Assembly (NCBI RefSeq): GCF_030385785.1
Contig: NZ_JAUEDK010000007.1
Span: 62,001 to 126,000 of the forward strand
DNA: 64,000 nt
From: Crenobacter oryzisoli
GTDB lineage: Bacteria > Pseudomonadota > Gammaproteobacteria > Burkholderiales > Chromobacteriaceae
Direction of reading: 5' to 3'
Shown here: in pieces, positions 18,227 through 30,704 of the stretch
Numbering within the stretch: position 1 is the stretch's first letter
Layout: each line of letters starts with the position of its first letter
Notes under the pieces: model-generated
Seen by the model: the letters and a program-made list of their open reading frames with translations, nothing else
Told to the model about the DNA's origin: nothing
Databases searched by the model: none
Translations under genes and position numbers: made by a program

Positions 18227-19483
18227 TCAGACATCACTCCGGTTCAATCGGTAAAGCCGCGCGATGGTATCGATCAGCGCGTCCTGCTCGTCGCCGCGCG
18301 CTTGCGACAGCGCTTGCGTCGGCGGGTGCAGCAATTTGTTGGTCAGCTGTTTGGACAGGGCCTCGAGCACCTGTTCGGCCGGCTCGCCCTTGGCGAGCTG
18401 CTTGAGCGCCGCGTCAAGCGCGTGGCGGCGGATCCGCTCGCCCTCGTCGCGCAGCGCGCGGATCGTCGGCACGCTGTCGCGCTGCTTGAGCCAGCCGAGG
18501 AATTCGTCGACGCGCTCGCGGATGATCACCTCGGCCTGCTCGGCCGCCACCTGGCGCGCCTCGCGGCCGACCTCGACGATGTTGGCGATGTCGTCGACGC
18601 TATAGAGGAACACGTCGTTCAGCTCGGCGACCTCGGCCTCGATATCGCGCGGTACCGCGAGATCGAGCATGAACATCGGCCGGTGGCGGCGCGCCTTGAT
18701 CGCGCGCTCGACCAGACCCTTGCCGACGATGGGCAGGGTGCTCGCGGTGGACGACACCACCACGTCGTAGCGCGCCAGCGACTCGGGCAGCTCGGACAGC
18801 AGCATCGCGTTGCCGTTAAGCTGGGCCGCGAGCTTCTCGCCGCGCTCCAGCGTGCGGTTGGCGACGGTGATACAGGACGGGTTGCGCGCGGCGAAGTGGG
18901 TGGCGACCAGCTCAATCATCTCGCCGGCGCCGATGAACAGCACCTTCAGCTCCGAGATGGTCGGGAAGATCTGCTCGGCCAGCTTCACCGCGGCGGCGGC
19001 CATCGACACCGAACTCGCGCCGATCGCGGTCTTGCTGCGCACTTCCTTGGCGACCGCGAAGGTGCGCTGGAACAGGCCATTCAGCATGGTGCCGAGCGTG
19101 CCCTCGTGCTCGGCGACGCGTATCGCGTCCTTGATCTGGCCGAGGATCTGCGTCTCGCCCAGCACCATCGAGTCGAGCCCGGAGGCGACGCGGAACGCGT
19201 GGCGCGCGGCCGACGAGGCGTCGAGCCGGTACAGGTACGGCGCGAGCTCGGCCGCGTCCATGTGGTGGAACGCCGCGAGCCACGCCAGCGCGGCGTCCGG
19301 GTCGTTGGCCGCACAGTACACCTCGGTGCGGTTACAGGTCGACACGATCGCCGCTTCGCGCGCCGCGTGCGAGCCGACCAGGCTGGCCAGCGCCGACGGC
19401 AGCGTCTCCGCCGGAAAAGCGAGCTTTTCGCGGATGGCGAGCGGGGCGGTATGGTGGTTCAGACCGAAGGCGACCAGATGCAT
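18227..19483 (-). CDS. hemA: Glutamyl-tRNA reductase
   Basis: First step of the C5 pathway to tetrapyrroles: NADPH-dependent reduction of glutamyl-tRNA(Glu) to glutamate-1-semialdehyde. 418 aa. The catalytic cysteine is in [11 protein letters not shown] (near residue 50); [19 protein letters not shown] and the NADPH fold [18 protein letters not shown] are clear. It is divergent from pdxH and directly precedes prfA. The start lacks a strong ribosome site but matches the family N-terminus [15 protein letters not shown]. Confidence 0.97.
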   Translation of the reverse strand: MHLVAFGLNHHTAPLAIREKLAFPAETLPSALASLVGSHAAREAAIVSTCNRTEVYCAANDPDAALAWLAAFHHMDAAELAPYLYRLDASSAARHAFRVASGLDSMVLGETQILGQIKDAIRVAEHEGTLGTMLNGLFQRTFAVAKEVRSKTAIGASSVSMAAAAVKLAEQIFPTISELKVLFIGAGEMIELVATHFAARNPSCITVANRTLERGEKLAAQLNGNAMLLSELPESLARYDVVVSSTASTLPIVGKGLVERAIKARRHRPMFMLDLAVPRDIEAEVAELNDVFLYSVDDIANIVEVGREARQVAAEQAEVIIRERVDEFLGWLKQRDSVPTIRALRDEGERIRRHALDAALKQLAKGEPAEQVLEALSKQLTNKLLHPPTQALSQARGDEQDALIDTIARLYRLNRSDV

Positions 19484-19666
19484 CGGGACGAGGCAACAGC
19501 GTTGACAAAGGGCTGATTTTACATCAAGAGGACGTCATCGTGGCGGCCAACACCGCCAGGCGCCGATCGGCGCGCGCCGGATTCGGTTCGGCGGCGATAG
19601 TGACACTCGCCGTTTTGACGCGGCGGTTCTAAGATACCAGCCATCTTGCCAATGGAGAGCTGTCCC

Positions 19667-20308
19667 ATGCCGTTGAATCTGGCCGATATCCGCAAGGAAT
19701 ACTCGCAACACGAACTGTCACCGGAGGATTGTCTGCCCGATCCGGTCGCGCAGTTCGAAGTCTGGCTGCACGAGGCGGTGCGGGCCGAGGTCAACGAACC
19801 GACCGCGATGCATCTGGCGACCGTCGGCGCCGACGGTCGTCCCTCGGCGCGCATTGTGCTGCTCAAGGGCGTCGAGGATGGCCAACTGGTGTTTTACACC
19901 AATTACCAAAGCCGCAAGGGCCAGGCGCTGGTTGCCCATCCGTTCGCGGCGCTGACCTTCTTCTGGCCGGAGCTGGAGCGCCAGGTGCGCATCGAGGGCC
20001 GGGTCGAGAAGGTGGCGGCGGACGTGTCGGATGCCTATTTCGCGAGCCGGCCGTACAGCAGCCGGCTCGGTGCCTGGGCGTCGGAGCAGAGCCAGGAGAT
20101 CCCGGCCAAGAGCACGCTGGTGAAGCGGGCGGCGATGTTCGGGGTGAAGTACCCGCTGAACGTGCCGCGTCCGGAGCACTGGGGCGGTTTCGCATTGCTG
20201 CCGGATCGGGTGGAGTTCTGGCAAGGCAGGCCGAGCCGGCTGCACGACCGGGTGCAGTATACGCTGCAGGATGACGGCAGCTGGCGGCGGGCGCGTCTGG
20301 CGCCGTGA
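19667..20308 (+). CDS. pdxH: Pyridoxine/pyridoxamine 5'-phosphate oxidase
   Basis: FMN enzyme making pyridoxal phosphate from PNP or PMP, in the cytosol. 213 aa from the ATG at 19667, which follows GGAGA. FMN and substrate motifs include [52 protein letters not shown] and the C-terminal [14 protein letters not shown]. It is functionally linked to yggS, the PLP-buffer protein in this window. A strong terminator follows. Confidence 0.96.
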   Translation: MPLNLADIRKEYSQHELSPEDCLPDPVAQFEVWLHEAVRAEVNEPTAMHLATVGADGRPSARIVLLKGVEDGQLVFYTNYQSRKGQALVAHPFAALTFFWPELERQVRIEGRVEKVAADVSDAYFASRPYSSRLGAWASEQSQEIPAKSTLVKRAAMFGVKYPLNVPRPEHWGGFALLPDRVEFWQGRPSRLHDRVQYTLQDDGSWRRARLAP

Positions 20309-20348
20309 TGGGCGTTGGGCGGGCGTTACCTGCCCGTTGCGATGTGTG

Positions 20349-20393
20349 AGCTTGGCCGAACGGACGTGGTTGTTCGTTCGGCCAAGCTTTTTG
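20349..20393 (+). terminator. Intrinsic terminator of pdxH
   Basis: 14-bp perfect stem AGCTTGGCCGAACG with CGTTCGGCCAAGCT, 12-nt loop, then TTTTTG. Confidence 0.9.
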
Positions 20394-20480
20394 TATTGCG
20401 GTGATTGGTAGGATGGGTGGAGGGGCTGGTGGCGCAACCCATCATGCTTTCTGGCAAACATGGGAAGCAGATTGTGGGTT

Positions 20481-21164
20481 TGTCGGTCTCGCCCGACCGG
20501 CGACCTCCTTTCTTTGCTTCGCCAAAGAAAAGGAGGCAAAGAAAGGCGACCCCCGCGACGCCGGCCCGCTTTGCGGGCTGCCCTGCGGGCGCCACGGCCA
20601 ACGGGCGGCTGCGCAACTCGCGCCGGCGTTGCCGGCACTCGAGCAGTGCTCGCCGACATCCCCCGTTGGCCGCGCCGTCCTCGGCGGCGTCGAAGGGGAT
20701 GGGGAGGTTGTCGGTGGCAATCGCTCAGTTTGTTTGGAAAAACAGTGGGTTGCTTGGGCTGGCTACGGCTGTGGGCAAAATGGCTCATCGGCATCTTGCT
20801 GTGGATAACCGCAAAAGTTGGTCGAACGGCGTCATCTCATCGGAGAGGACGGATTCGGTCAGTGTTGATGAGTCAGTCCCAAACCTGGTATCGCTTTTAA
20901 AACCTACCGACTCTACTACCGCCGCAATCGACCTGCCCCTCCCCCTTTGCGCTGCCGAGCGATCGTCAAGCGGCCAGGTTTTAAGCCGCCGCATGTTCGA
21001 GCGGGCGGACGTTAGCCGCCCGCGAGTTCGGCGGCGCCTGGCCGCTTGGCAGGCGCGAGGGAAGCCGAAGGCCTGCGCATCGGGGGTCGCCTTCTTTTGT
21101 CTACTTTTCTTGGCGAAGCAAGAAAAGTAGACCGCCCCGCCGGGCGGGACCGGCGCTGCGACAA
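20481..21164. repeat. Large inverted-repeat intergenic element, copy 1 (about 684 bp)
   Basis: Non-coding element whose two halves are diverged inverted repeats. The left end begins TGTCGGTCTCGCCCGACC and the right end is its degenerate reverse complement. Just inside are two hairpins: 20504-20536 (loop CTTCGC) and 21099-21132 (14-bp perfect stem, loop GCGAAG). Copy 2 lies at 46688-47415 in the same orientation and shares long stretches such as GCTGCCGAGCGATCGTCAAG near the right half. The centre contains a DnaA-box 9-mer (20800-20808). Upstream, 20410-20443 forms GATGGGT...ACCCATC. Open frames here are Arg/Pro-rich artefacts. There is no transposase. Confidence 0.75.
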
Positions 21165-21193
21165 TTCCCATCAATGCTGGCCGAAAGCGCGGT

Positions 21194-21229
21194 AAAAATC
21201 GGCCGAACTGGCATCACACCCGTTCGGCC
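21194..21229 (-). terminator. Intrinsic terminator of parC
   Basis: On the minus strand GGCCGAAC pairs with GTTCGGCC, followed by TTTTT (complement of 21194-21198). Confidence 0.78.
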
Positions 21230-21281
21230 AACCTTAACTAGCGGCGCAAACCATCACGCGCCGGCGCCTGGCGCCTATCCC

Positions 21282-23645
<2,364 letters not shown>

Positions 23646-23719
23646 AGGCGCGGACACTGCATACCGCATTACGGTGGCATGCTATGTTGTTTGGGGTAAC
23701 GATATCGGAGGATTCTACT

Positions 23720-24190
23720 ATGGCCAGCCAATTGCAGTGGCAGTGCCACCGCTTCGACGGCTTCACGCCGCTCGGCCTGTATCAGGTGTTGCAGCTGCGC
23801 GACCAGGTGTTCGTGGTCGAGCAGCGCTCGATCTACGGTGACATCGACGGCACCGACCTCGATTGCTGGCACTTGTGCGGCCGCGACGGCGATGGCGAGT
23901 TGGCGGCCTACGCGCGGCTGATCGCACCGGACGAGAAATACCCGGGGGCGGTGGCGATCGGCCGGGTGGTGGTGGCGCCGGCGTTGCGCGGCCACGGCCT
24001 GGGCCGCCAGCTGATGGCCGAGGCGATCGCCCAGTGCGCGCGGCTGTGGCCGGGCGTGCCGATGGCGCTGTCTGCGCAGATCGCCGCGCAGGAGCTGTAC
24101 CGCCAGTTCGGCTTTGAGACGGAGGGCGAGCCGTACGACGACGGCGGCATCCTGCATATCGACATGCGCCGCCCGGCTGCGGCGGCCTGA
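23720..24190 (+). CDS. elaA: ElaA-type GNAT family N-acetyltransferase
   Basis: Acetyl-CoA-dependent acyltransferase of 156 aa. The start is fixed by GGAGG eight nt before the ATG. ElaA-like features are LYQVLQLRDQVFVVEQRSIYGDIDGTD and the GNAT acetyl-CoA loop AIGRVVVAPALRGHGLGRQL, with C-terminal LYRQFGFETEGEPYDDGGILHIDM (blocks quoted separately: LYRQFGFETEGEPYDD, GGILHIDM). The physiological substrate is unknown. It is divergent from parC. A conserved hairpin follows 12 nt after the stop. Confidence 0.9.
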   Translation: MASQLQWQCHRFDGFTPLGLYQVLQLRDQVFVVEQRSIYGDIDGTDLDCWHLCGRDGDGELAAYARLIAPDEKYPGAVAIGRVVVAPALRGHGLGRQLMAEAIAQCARLWPGVPMALSAQIAAQELYRQFGFETEGEPYDDGGILHIDMRRPAAAA

Positions 24191-24202
24191 GCGTCGCTCA
24201 CG

Positions 24203-24278
24203 GCGCCCTCCCGGCGTGGTTGTCCTGCCTCGCCGTACTACTCGTACTGTCTTCGGCAGGACGCCTAGCCGGGGGCGC
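24203..24278 (+). repeat. 3'-UTR hairpin family, copy R1 (after elaA)
   Basis: Outer stem GCGCCC/GGGCGC plus CCGG, inner stem GTCCTGCC/GGCAGGAC, apical GTAC-TACTC-GTAC. It has the same architecture as R2 (28400) and R3 (45852) with compensatory stem changes. There is no T-tract, so it is not a standard terminator. Confidence 0.75.
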
Positions 24279-24304
24279 TTCGCTGTGTGTCTGAGCGATT
24301 AGAC

Positions 24305-24350
24305 CCAGAAAGCAACAACGCCGGCGGATCTCGCGATCGCGCCGGCGTTG
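24305..24350 (-). terminator. Intrinsic terminator of the BPSS1780-type gene
   Basis: CAACGCCGGCG pairs with CGCCGGCGTTG. On the minus strand it is followed by TTGCTTTC. A longer outer arm GACCCAGAA/TTCTGGGTC extends toward the stop codon. Confidence 0.75.
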
Positions 24351-24371
24351 TGATTCTGGGTCAGCGATTCT

Positions 24372-25115
24372 TCAGCTCGGCAGCGGCTCGCCGAACACAT
24401 CCCGCCACGCGGTATAGCCGGTCACGTACATCACCGGGAACCACAAGAGCAGGCCCAGGCCCAGCGGCAGCAGCGCCAGGCCGAACAGCACCGTCATCAT
24501 CACACCGCAGACCAGCATCGCCGGCCAGTTGAGCAGGCCGCCGCGCACGCCGGCCTTCACCGCGGCCCAGGCGCCCTGCCCGGACAGCGTCACCAAGGGC
24601 GGCGCGAACCAGGTCGCCGCGCCGATCGCGAAGCCGAGCACCACCGCCAGCACGAACAGCACGATGCTGAAGCCGAAACCGGCGCTGGCACTGTCGGCGG
24701 CCACCTTGGCGCCGATGCCCAGCGCCGAGCCGACCAAGCCGATCACCAACAGCGCGGCCGCCACCAGCACGATGCAGAACAGCGCCACGCCGAACAGCGG
24801 CTGCAGCGCGCGGCGGAAGCCCTCGAACAGGTCGGAGAGCTCCAGCTCGCCGCCCTGGCTCGCCTTGTGCGCGGCCAGCACAAAGCCGCCGGCGAACACC
24901 GGCGAGAGCAGGAACGACAGCACCTGGCCGATGCCGGGCACCAGGCTCATCGCCAGGTTGATCACGATGAAGGTCAGCGCCAGCAGCACCCAGGTCAACG
25001 GCTGCGGACGGACCAGGTAAAACGCCTCGACGATCCAGCGCCAACCGCGGCTGGCACCGACCTTGCGGGGGGTGACGCCGGCCGGCGGCGGGTAAACAGA
25101 ATCGGGCAGACTCAA
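24372..25115 (-). CDS. BPSS1780-family multi-pass membrane protein
   Basis: 247-aa inner-membrane protein with about six hydrophobic helices, beginning after a basic cytosolic N-terminus (TPRKVGASRGWRWIVEAFYL). The pattern matches the uncharacterised betaproteobacterial BPSS1780 family (LVRPQPLTWVLLAL; SPVFAGGFVLAAHKASQGGE; ATWFAPPLVTLSGQGAWAAV). The start codon is TTG at 25115, chosen because a near-perfect AGGAGGATC precedes it at ideal spacing. Function unknown. It is divergent from tkt. Confidence 0.83.
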   Translation of the reverse strand: MSLPDSVYPPPAGVTPRKVGASRGWRWIVEAFYLVRPQPLTWVLLALTFIVINLAMSLVPGIGQVLSFLLSPVFAGGFVLAAHKASQGGELELSDLFEGFRRALQPLFGVALFCIVLVAAALLVIGLVGSALGIGAKVAADSASAGFGFSIVLFVLAVVLGFAIGAATWFAPPLVTLSGQGAWAAVKAGVRGGLLNWPAMLVCGVMMTVLFGLALLPLGLGLLLWFPVMYVTGYTAWRDVFGEPLPS

Positions 25116-25210
25116 TTGATCCTCCTGCGTGGGGCAGCTCGATAGGCCGCCATACTATTGAAAAGCTTGACCAAAATGACGGCGAGGTCAAGAAAGGTGC
25201 GGCGCGGCAG

Positions 25211-25240
25211 GTTGCCGCAACGCGACAAAATCGGGGATAA
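25211..25240 (+). promoter_or_regulatory. Candidate tkt promoter
   Basis: TTGCCG (25211-25216), 18-bp spacer, GATAAT (25235-25240), 80 nt before the tkt ATG. The -10 lies inside a perfect palindrome GGGGATAATCCCC (25232-25244), a possible operator. Confidence 0.45.
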
Positions 25241-25319
25241 TCCCCTGATTTCGCGACGCTTCCATTACCCGATGCCAGCGTCGTTTCCGGTATTTCACAG
25301 TCTCGAGGTTTTTTCCGAC

Positions 25320-27308
25320 ATGGTCACCCGAACCGAGCTTGCCAACGCGATCCGTTTCCTGTCGATGGACGCGGTAGAACAGGCCAAATCCGGTCACCCC
25401 GGCGCCCCGATGGGCATGGCCGACATCGCCGAAGTGCTCTGGCGCGATTTCCTCTCGCACAATCCGGCCAATCCGAACTGGGCCAACCGCGACCGCTTCG
25501 TGTTGTCGAACGGTCACGGTTCGATGCTGATCTACAGCCTGCTGCACCTGACCGGTTACGACCTGTCGGTCGACGACCTGAAACAATTCCGCCAGCTGCA
25601 CAGCAAGACCCCGGGCCACCCGGAGTACGGCTACGCGCCTGGCATCGAAACCACCACCGGTCCGCTCGGACAGGGTATCACCAATGCGGTCGGCATGGCG
25701 CTGGCCGAGAAGATGCTGGCCGCCCAGTTCAACCGTGACGGCCACACCGTGGTCGACCACAACACCTGGGCCTTCCTCGGCGACGGCTGCCTGATGGAAG
25801 GCATCTCGCATGAGGCATGTAGCCTGGCCGGCACCTGGGGCCTGGGCAAGCTGATCGCGTTCTGGGACGACAACGGCATTTCCATCGACGGCGACGTCGA
25901 CGGCTGGTTCACCGACAACACCCCGGCGCGCTTCGAGGCGTACGGCTGGCAGGTGATCAAGAACGTCAACGGCCACGATCCGGTCGAAATCGCCACCGCA
26001 ATCCAGACTGCCAAGAAGACCAGCGACCGTCCGACGCTGATCTGCTGCAAGACCACCATCGGCCACGGCGCTCCGAACAAGCAGGGCGGCCACGACGTGC
26101 ACGGTGCACCGCTGGGCGCGGCCGAGATCGCCGCCGCGCGCGAGCACCTGAACTGGCCGCACGTGCCGTTCGAGCTCCCGGCCGACATCTACGCCGCCTG
26201 GGGCGCCCGCGACGCCGGTGCCGCGCGCGAAACCGAGTGGAACCAGCGTTTCGCCGCCTACCGCGCCGCCTACCCGGAACTGGCCGCCGAGTTCGAACGC
26301 CGCATGGCGGGCGAGCTGCCGGCCGACTGGGAAGCCATCAAGGCCGCCGCGATCGCCAAGATCGCCGACGCGGCCCAGACCGTCGCCACCCGCAAGGCCA
26401 GCCAGATCGCCATCGAGGCGTTCTCGCCGAGCTTCCCGGAATTCGTCGGCGGTTCCGCCGACCTGACCGGCTCGAACCTGACCAACTGGACCGGTTCGAA
26501 GTGGATCGACAAGGAAGGCAACGGCAACTACATCAGCTACGGCGTGCGCGAATTCGGCATGGCCGCGATCATGAACGGCATGACGCTGCACGGCGGCCTG
26601 CGCCCGTACGGCGGCACCTTCCTGATGTTCAGCGAATACGCGCGCAACGCGCTGCGCATGGCTGCGCTGATGAAGATCAACCCGATCTTCGTGTTCACCC
26701 ACGACTCGATCGGCCTCGGCGAAGACGGCCCGACCCACCAGCCGGTGGAGCAGACCGCCACGCTGCGCTACATCCCGAACATGGACACCTGGCGTCCGTG
26801 CGACACCACCGAGGCCGCCGTGGCCTGGGCGCACGCGATCGAGCAGAAGACCCGCCCGTCCAGCCTGATCCTCAGCCGTCAGAACCTGCCGTTCGTTTCA
26901 CGTGAAACCCAGCAGGTCGCCGACATCGCGAAAGGCGGCTACGTGCTGCGCGACGCGGCCGGCGCCCGTGCCGTGCTGATCGCCACCGGTTCCGAAGTGG
27001 ACCTGGCGCTGAAGGCGCAGGAAGCGCTCGCGGCCGAAGGCATCGCGGTACGCGTGGTGTCGATGCCGTCGACCAATGTGTTCGACCGCCAGGACAAGGC
27101 CTACCAGCAGAGCGTGCTGCCAGCCGGTATCCCGCGTGTCGCGATCGAAGCCGGCGTGTCCGACTTCTGGCGCAAGTACGTCGGCCTGGAAGGCGACGTG
27201 GTCGGCATCGACACCTTCGGTGAATCGGCCCCGGCCGGCGTGTTGTTCAAGGAATTCGGCTTTACCGTGGACAACGTCGTCGAAAAAACCAAGAACGTGA
27301 TCCAGTAA
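25320..27308 (+). CDS. tkt: Transketolase
   Basis: Thiamine-diphosphate enzyme moving two-carbon units between sugar phosphates in the pentose phosphate pathway. 662 aa from the ATG at 25320, equal to the family's usual length. Motifs are [55 protein letters not shown] and the substrate loop [19 protein letters not shown]. It starts the tkt-gap-pgk cluster. A perfect parS core is embedded in the reading frame at 26895 (encoding VSRE). A frame opening further upstream has no homology. Confidence 0.96.
   Translation: MVTRTELANAIRFLSMDAVEQAKSGHPGAPMGMADIAEVLWRDFLSHNPANPNWANRDRFVLSNGHGSMLIYSLLHLTGYDLSVDDLKQFRQLHSKTPGHPEYGYAPGIETTTGPLGQGITNAVGMALAEKMLAAQFNRDGHTVVDHNTWAFLGDGCLMEGISHEACSLAGTWGLGKLIAFWDDNGISIDGDVDGWFTDNTPARFEAYGWQVIKNVNGHDPVEIATAIQTAKKTSDRPTLICCKTTIGHGAPNKQGGHDVHGAPLGAAEIAAAREHLNWPHVPFELPADIYAAWGARDAGAARETEWNQRFAAYRAAYPELAAEFERRMAGELPADWEAIKAAAIAKIADAAQTVATRKASQIAIEAFSPSFPEFVGGSADLTGSNLTNWTGSKWIDKEGNGNYISYGVREFGMAAIMNGMTLHGGLRPYGGTFLMFSEYARNALRMAALMKINPIFVFTHDSIGLGEDGPTHQPVEQTATLRYIPNMDTWRPCDTTEAAVAWAHAIEQKTRPSSLILSRQNLPFVSRETQQVADIAKGGYVLRDAAGARAVLIATGSEVDLALKAQEALAAEGIAVRVVSMPSTNVFDRQDKAYQQSVLPAGIPRVAIEAGVSDFWRKYVGLEGDVVGIDTFGESAPAGVLFKEFGFTVDNVVEKTKNVIQ
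26895..26908 (+). other. parS: parS-like ParB binding site 3 (inside tkt)
   Basis: GTTTCACGTGAAAC, a perfect 14-bp palindrome matching the parS core. It lies within the tkt coding sequence. Confidence 0.88.
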
Positions 27309-27315
27309 AGCAATC

Positions 27316-27350
27316 AGGCCGACCCGGCACGACGATCGGGCGGCCTTTTC
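27316..27350 (+). terminator. Terminator or attenuating hairpin between tkt and gap
   Basis: AGGCCGACCCG and CGGGCGGCCT pair with one mismatch, then TTTTC. It may only partly terminate, since gap follows 20 nt later with no obvious promoter of its own. Confidence 0.6.
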
Positions 27351-27368
27351 ATCATTTTGGGAGAGAAA

Positions 27369-28382
27369 ATGACCATCCGTGTTGCGATCAATGGCTACGG
27401 CCGTATCGGCCGTCAGGCCCTGCGCTCGATCTACGAATACAACCTGCGCGGCGACTTCGAAATCGTGGCGGTGAACGCCTCGGGCGATCTCGCCACCAAC
27501 GCGCACCTGACCAAGTTCGACACCGTGCACGGCCGCTTCGCCGCCGAGGTGAGCCACGACGAGAAGAACCTGATCGTCGACGGCGACGTGATCCCGTTCT
27601 TCTCCACCCGCGACCCGCGCGAGCTGCCGTGGAAGGCGCTGAACGTCGACCTGGTGCTCGAGTGCACCGGCGCGTTCACCTCGAAAGAGAAGTGCCAGCT
27701 GCATATCGACGCCGGCGCCAAGAAGGTGCTGATCTCGGCCCCGGGCGGTGACGACGTCGACGCCACCATCGTGTACGGCGTGAACCACGACGTGCTCACC
27801 AGCGACATGACCGTGGTGTCGAACGCCTCGTGCACCACCAACTGTCTGGCGCCGGTGGCCAAGGCGCTGAACGACGAGATCGGCATCGTGAAGGGCCTGA
27901 TGACCACCATCCACGCCTTCACCAACGACCAGGTGCTGACCGACGTGCGTCACAAGGACCTGCGCCGCGCCCGCTCGGCCACCGAGAACATGATCCCGAC
28001 CAAGACCGGCGCGGCCAAGGCCGTGGGCCTGGTGCTGCCGGAATTGAAGGGCAAGCTGGACGGTTTCGCGGTGCGCGTGCCGACCATCAACGTGTCGCTC
28101 GTGGATCTGACCTTCGAAGCCGGCCGCGACACCACCGTCGACGAAGTGAACGCCATCGTCAAGGCCGCCTCCGAAGGCAAGATGAAGGGCACGCTGGGCT
28201 ACAACACCCTGCCGCTGGTTTCCAGCGACTTCAATCACAGCACCGAAGGCTCGGTGTTCGACGCCACGCTGACCAAGGTGTCCAACGGCAACATGGTGAA
28301 GGTGCTGGCCTGGTACGACAACGAGTGGGGCTTCTGCCAGCAGATGCTGCGCACTGCCCGCGCGATGTTCGCCGCCAAGTAA
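27369..28382 (+). CDS. gap: Glyceraldehyde-3-phosphate dehydrogenase, type I (probably NADP-tolerant)
   Basis: Interconverts glyceraldehyde 3-phosphate and 1,3-bisphosphoglycerate. 337 aa from the ATG at 27369 after GGGAGAG. It has the NAD fold [14 protein letters not shown], catalytic Cys in [12 protein letters not shown] (near residue 154) and WYDNEWGF. The cofactor loop reads [10 protein letters not shown] instead of the NDL type seen in strictly NAD-dependent enzymes; loss of that Asp is associated with NADP use and with anabolic GapB/Gap2 enzymes. With tkt and pgk alongside, a gluconeogenic or Calvin-type role is plausible (inference). Confidence 0.94.
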   Translation: MTIRVAINGYGRIGRQALRSIYEYNLRGDFEIVAVNASGDLATNAHLTKFDTVHGRFAAEVSHDEKNLIVDGDVIPFFSTRDPRELPWKALNVDLVLECTGAFTSKEKCQLHIDAGAKKVLISAPGGDDVDATIVYGVNHDVLTSDMTVVSNASCTTNCLAPVAKALNDEIGIVKGLMTTIHAFTNDQVLTDVRHKDLRRARSATENMIPTKTGAAKAVGLVLPELKGKLDGFAVRVPTINVSLVDLTFEAGRDTTVDEVNAIVKAASEGKMKGTLGYNTLPLVSSDFNHSTEGSVFDATLTKVSNGNMVKVLAWYDNEWGFCQQMLRTARAMFAAK

Positions 28383-28399
28383 GCGCTGCTTCAAAGCCC

Positions 28400-28464
28400 T
28401 TCCGGCGCTGTCGCCCTGCCCTTCCGTACTTTAGGTACTGTCTGCGCAGGGCACCTGGCCGGAA
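28400..28464 (+). repeat. 3'-UTR hairpin family, copy R2 (after gap)
   Basis: Outer stem TTCCGG/CCGGAA, inner stem GCCCTGC/GCAGGGC, apical GTAC-TTTAG-GTAC. It starts 17 nt after the gap stop codon and has the same architecture as R1 and R3. Confidence 0.75.
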
Positions 28465-28568
28465 CCGTTGTGCCGGGTTGTGAGCCGCTCTGCGCAAGCT
28501 CTGCCCCACTATTGTCCACGCCGCGCCCTGCGTTCCACGCCCCGCGCGGCGTCCGTACGGATGGAATC

Positions 28569-29750
28569 ATGCAATTCAAGAAACTGACCGACCTGGATCT
28601 CGCCGGCAAGCGCGTGCTGATCCGCGTCGACATGAACGTGCCGGTGAAACACGGCCTGATCGGGGACGACACCCGCATCCGCGCCAGCCTGCCGTCGATC
28701 CACTACTGCCTGGAAAAAGGCGCCGGCGTGGTGCTGATGACCCACCTGGGCCGTCCGACCGAAGGCGAGCCGAAGCCGGAAGACAGCCTCGCCCCAGTGG
28801 CGGTGCGCCTGTCCGAACTGCTCGGCCAGACCGTGCCGGTGAACAAGAGCTGGCAGGAGCGCCCGCTGGAAGTGCAGCCGGGCCAGGTGGTGCTGCTGGA
28901 AAACGTGCGCCTGAACCGCGGCGAGAAGAAGAACAACGAGGAGCTGGGCCGCGCCTACGCCAGCCTGTGCGACGTGTTCGTCAACGACGCGTTCGGTACC
29001 GCGCACCGCGCCGAGGCCTCGACCCACGCGGTCGCCCAGTTCGCCCCGGTGGCCTGTGCCGGCATCCTGCTGTCGGCCGAGCTCGACGCGCTGTCCAAGG
29101 CGCTGGAAGCGCCGGCCCGCCCGCTGGTGGCGATCGTCGCCGGCTCCAAGGTGTCGACCAAGCTGACCATCCTGGAGAGCCTGGCCGACAAGGTCGACCA
29201 GCTGATCGTCGGCGGCGGCATTGCCAACACCTTCCTGCTGGCCGAAGGCCATGGCATCGGCAAGAGCCTGGCCGAGCCGGAACTGGTGGCCGAGGCGAAG
29301 AAGGTGATCGCCAAGATCCGCGCCCACGGTGGCGACGTGCCGTTGCCGTCCGACGTGGTGGTGGCGGCCGAGTTCTCGGAGAACGCCGACGACACCCTGA
29401 AGCACGTCGACGAGGTGACCAAGAACGACATGATCCTCGACATCGGACCGGCTTCGGCCGAGGCGCTGGCCGAGATCGTCGAGCGCGCCGGCACCGTGGT
29501 GTGGAACGGCCCGGTCGGCGTGTTCGAGTTCGACCAGTTCGCCGGCGGCACCGAGGCGCTGGCGCACGCCATCGCCGAATCGCCGGCGTTCTCGATCGCC
29601 GGTGGTGGCGACACCCTGGCGGCGATCGCCAAGTTCGGCGTCACCGACAAGATCAGCTACATCTCCACCGGCGGCGGTGCCTTCCTCGAGTTTCTCGAGG
29701 GCAAGGAACTGCCGGCCGTGGCGATCCTGAGCGCACGCGCGCAGGACTGA
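28569..29750 (+). CDS. pgk: Phosphoglycerate kinase
   Basis: Interconverts 1,3-bisphosphoglycerate/ADP and 3-phosphoglycerate/ATP. 393 aa from the ATG at 28569 (GGATGGA upstream). Family landmarks are [80 protein letters not shown] and the C-terminal [13 protein letters not shown] with [13 protein letters not shown]. Next to gap, with the R2 hairpin between them. Confidence 0.97.
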   Translation: MQFKKLTDLDLAGKRVLIRVDMNVPVKHGLIGDDTRIRASLPSIHYCLEKGAGVVLMTHLGRPTEGEPKPEDSLAPVAVRLSELLGQTVPVNKSWQERPLEVQPGQVVLLENVRLNRGEKKNNEELGRAYASLCDVFVNDAFGTAHRAEASTHAVAQFAPVACAGILLSAELDALSKALEAPARPLVAIVAGSKVSTKLTILESLADKVDQLIVGGGIANTFLLAEGHGIGKSLAEPELVAEAKKVIAKIRAHGGDVPLPSDVVVAAEFSENADDTLKHVDEVTKNDMILDIGPASAEALAEIVERAGTVVWNGPVGVFEFDQFAGGTEALAHAIAESPAFSIAGGGDTLAAIAKFGVTDKISYISTGGGAFLEFLEGKELPAVAILSARAQD

Positions 29751-29821
29751 GCGAAGGGAATGACATTGGGTTAGCCGGAGAGGATTAATGCATAATGCAT
29801 TTTTTCTTTAAGGTTGACCCG

Positions 29822-30703
29822 ATGTTTACAAACATTTCCCCGGAAGGATGGCGCCGCGGCAGTCGTGCCGCGGCCTTGTTCATGGTGCTGCTCGCCAGCG
29901 CCTGCGGCAAAAAGGACATGCCGCCCGATGGCAGCGGGGCACCGCTCGAGGCCAGTTCGCCCGCGGCGACCATCGCGGCCATGGCCGACAAGGCCGGTCG
30001 GCTGGTGGCGATGAATCACCTGATCGGCGTCGTCACCGACGGCGACAAGCAGGAGAAAGCCTGGCTGGCCATTCTGGCGCAGTGCGCCGAACTGGACTGC
30101 TACGCGCGAAAGGCCAGCTTCGGCGGCGACGAGGACGCCCCCGCCCATCTGGAACTGAGCGTGGCGCGGCCCGATGTGGATAAAATGGTCGGCACGATCC
30201 GCGCGCAGGGCAAGGTGCGCAGTTACCAGCTCGAGCAGCAGGATCGTACCGAGGACATGGTCGCGCTGAACGAGCAAATCCGCTCACAGCAGGCATTACG
30301 CGATAAACTGCAAGCCGAGCAACCCAAGGCTACGCCGGGGGGCGCGACGGCGAGCCCGTTGGCCGAACAGCAGGAAGCGGCCCGGCAGAACATGGCACAG
30401 CTAACGGCCCAGCAGGCCGCCCTGAGCCTGGCGGTGCGCCGCGATACAGTCGTTGTCGATCTGAGCGCCGAGGGCGGGGCCTGGCAGTCGAAAACCTGGC
30501 AGCCGGTCGCCAAGGCGTGGGCCGCTTCGGCCGGGCTGTTCGCGTCGAGCCTCGGCGTGGTGCTGAGCGTGGTGGCCTGTGTGGCGCCGTGGGCCCTGGC
30601 GCTGTTGCTGCTGATCGCGCTGGTGCGCGCCGTGCGTCGCTATTGCTTTACCCCCCGGTCTGGCGCGCTGCCGGTGCCGGAAGCCGAACAAAGGACGGAT
30701 TGA
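29822..30703 (+). CDS. DUF4349-like lipoprotein with C-terminal membrane anchor
   Basis: 293 aa. The N-terminal signal with lipobox LLASACGKK predicts a lipid-anchored protein. Residues about 160-210 form a Gln/Ala-rich coiled coil (LNEQIRSQQALRDKLQAEQ; AARQNMAQLTAQQAALSLAV). Near the C-terminus is a strong membrane helix (about 245-275) followed by basic residues. This lipobox, coil and helix order is that of DUF4349 proteins of unknown function. The ATG at 29822 follows AAGG; an upstream in-frame ATG at 29795 is possible. One nt separates its stop from the RhtB gene start, so they are coupled. Confidence 0.72.
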   Translation: MFTNISPEGWRRGSRAAALFMVLLASACGKKDMPPDGSGAPLEASSPAATIAAMADKAGRLVAMNHLIGVVTDGDKQEKAWLAILAQCAELDCYARKASFGGDEDAPAHLELSVARPDVDKMVGTIRAQGKVRSYQLEQQDRTEDMVALNEQIRSQQALRDKLQAEQPKATPGGATASPLAEQQEAARQNMAQLTAQQAALSLAVRRDTVVVDLSAEGGAWQSKTWQPVAKAWAASAGLFASSLGVVLSVVACVAPWALALLLLIALVRAVRRYCFTPRSGALPVPEAEQRTD

Positions 30704-30704
30704 G

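Noticed and set aside
20405-21130. Arg/Pro-rich open frames inside the inverted-repeat elements (also 46542-47501)
   Set aside because: Overlapping frames in several phases, not conserved between the two copies as protein, while hairpin pairing is conserved as DNA.
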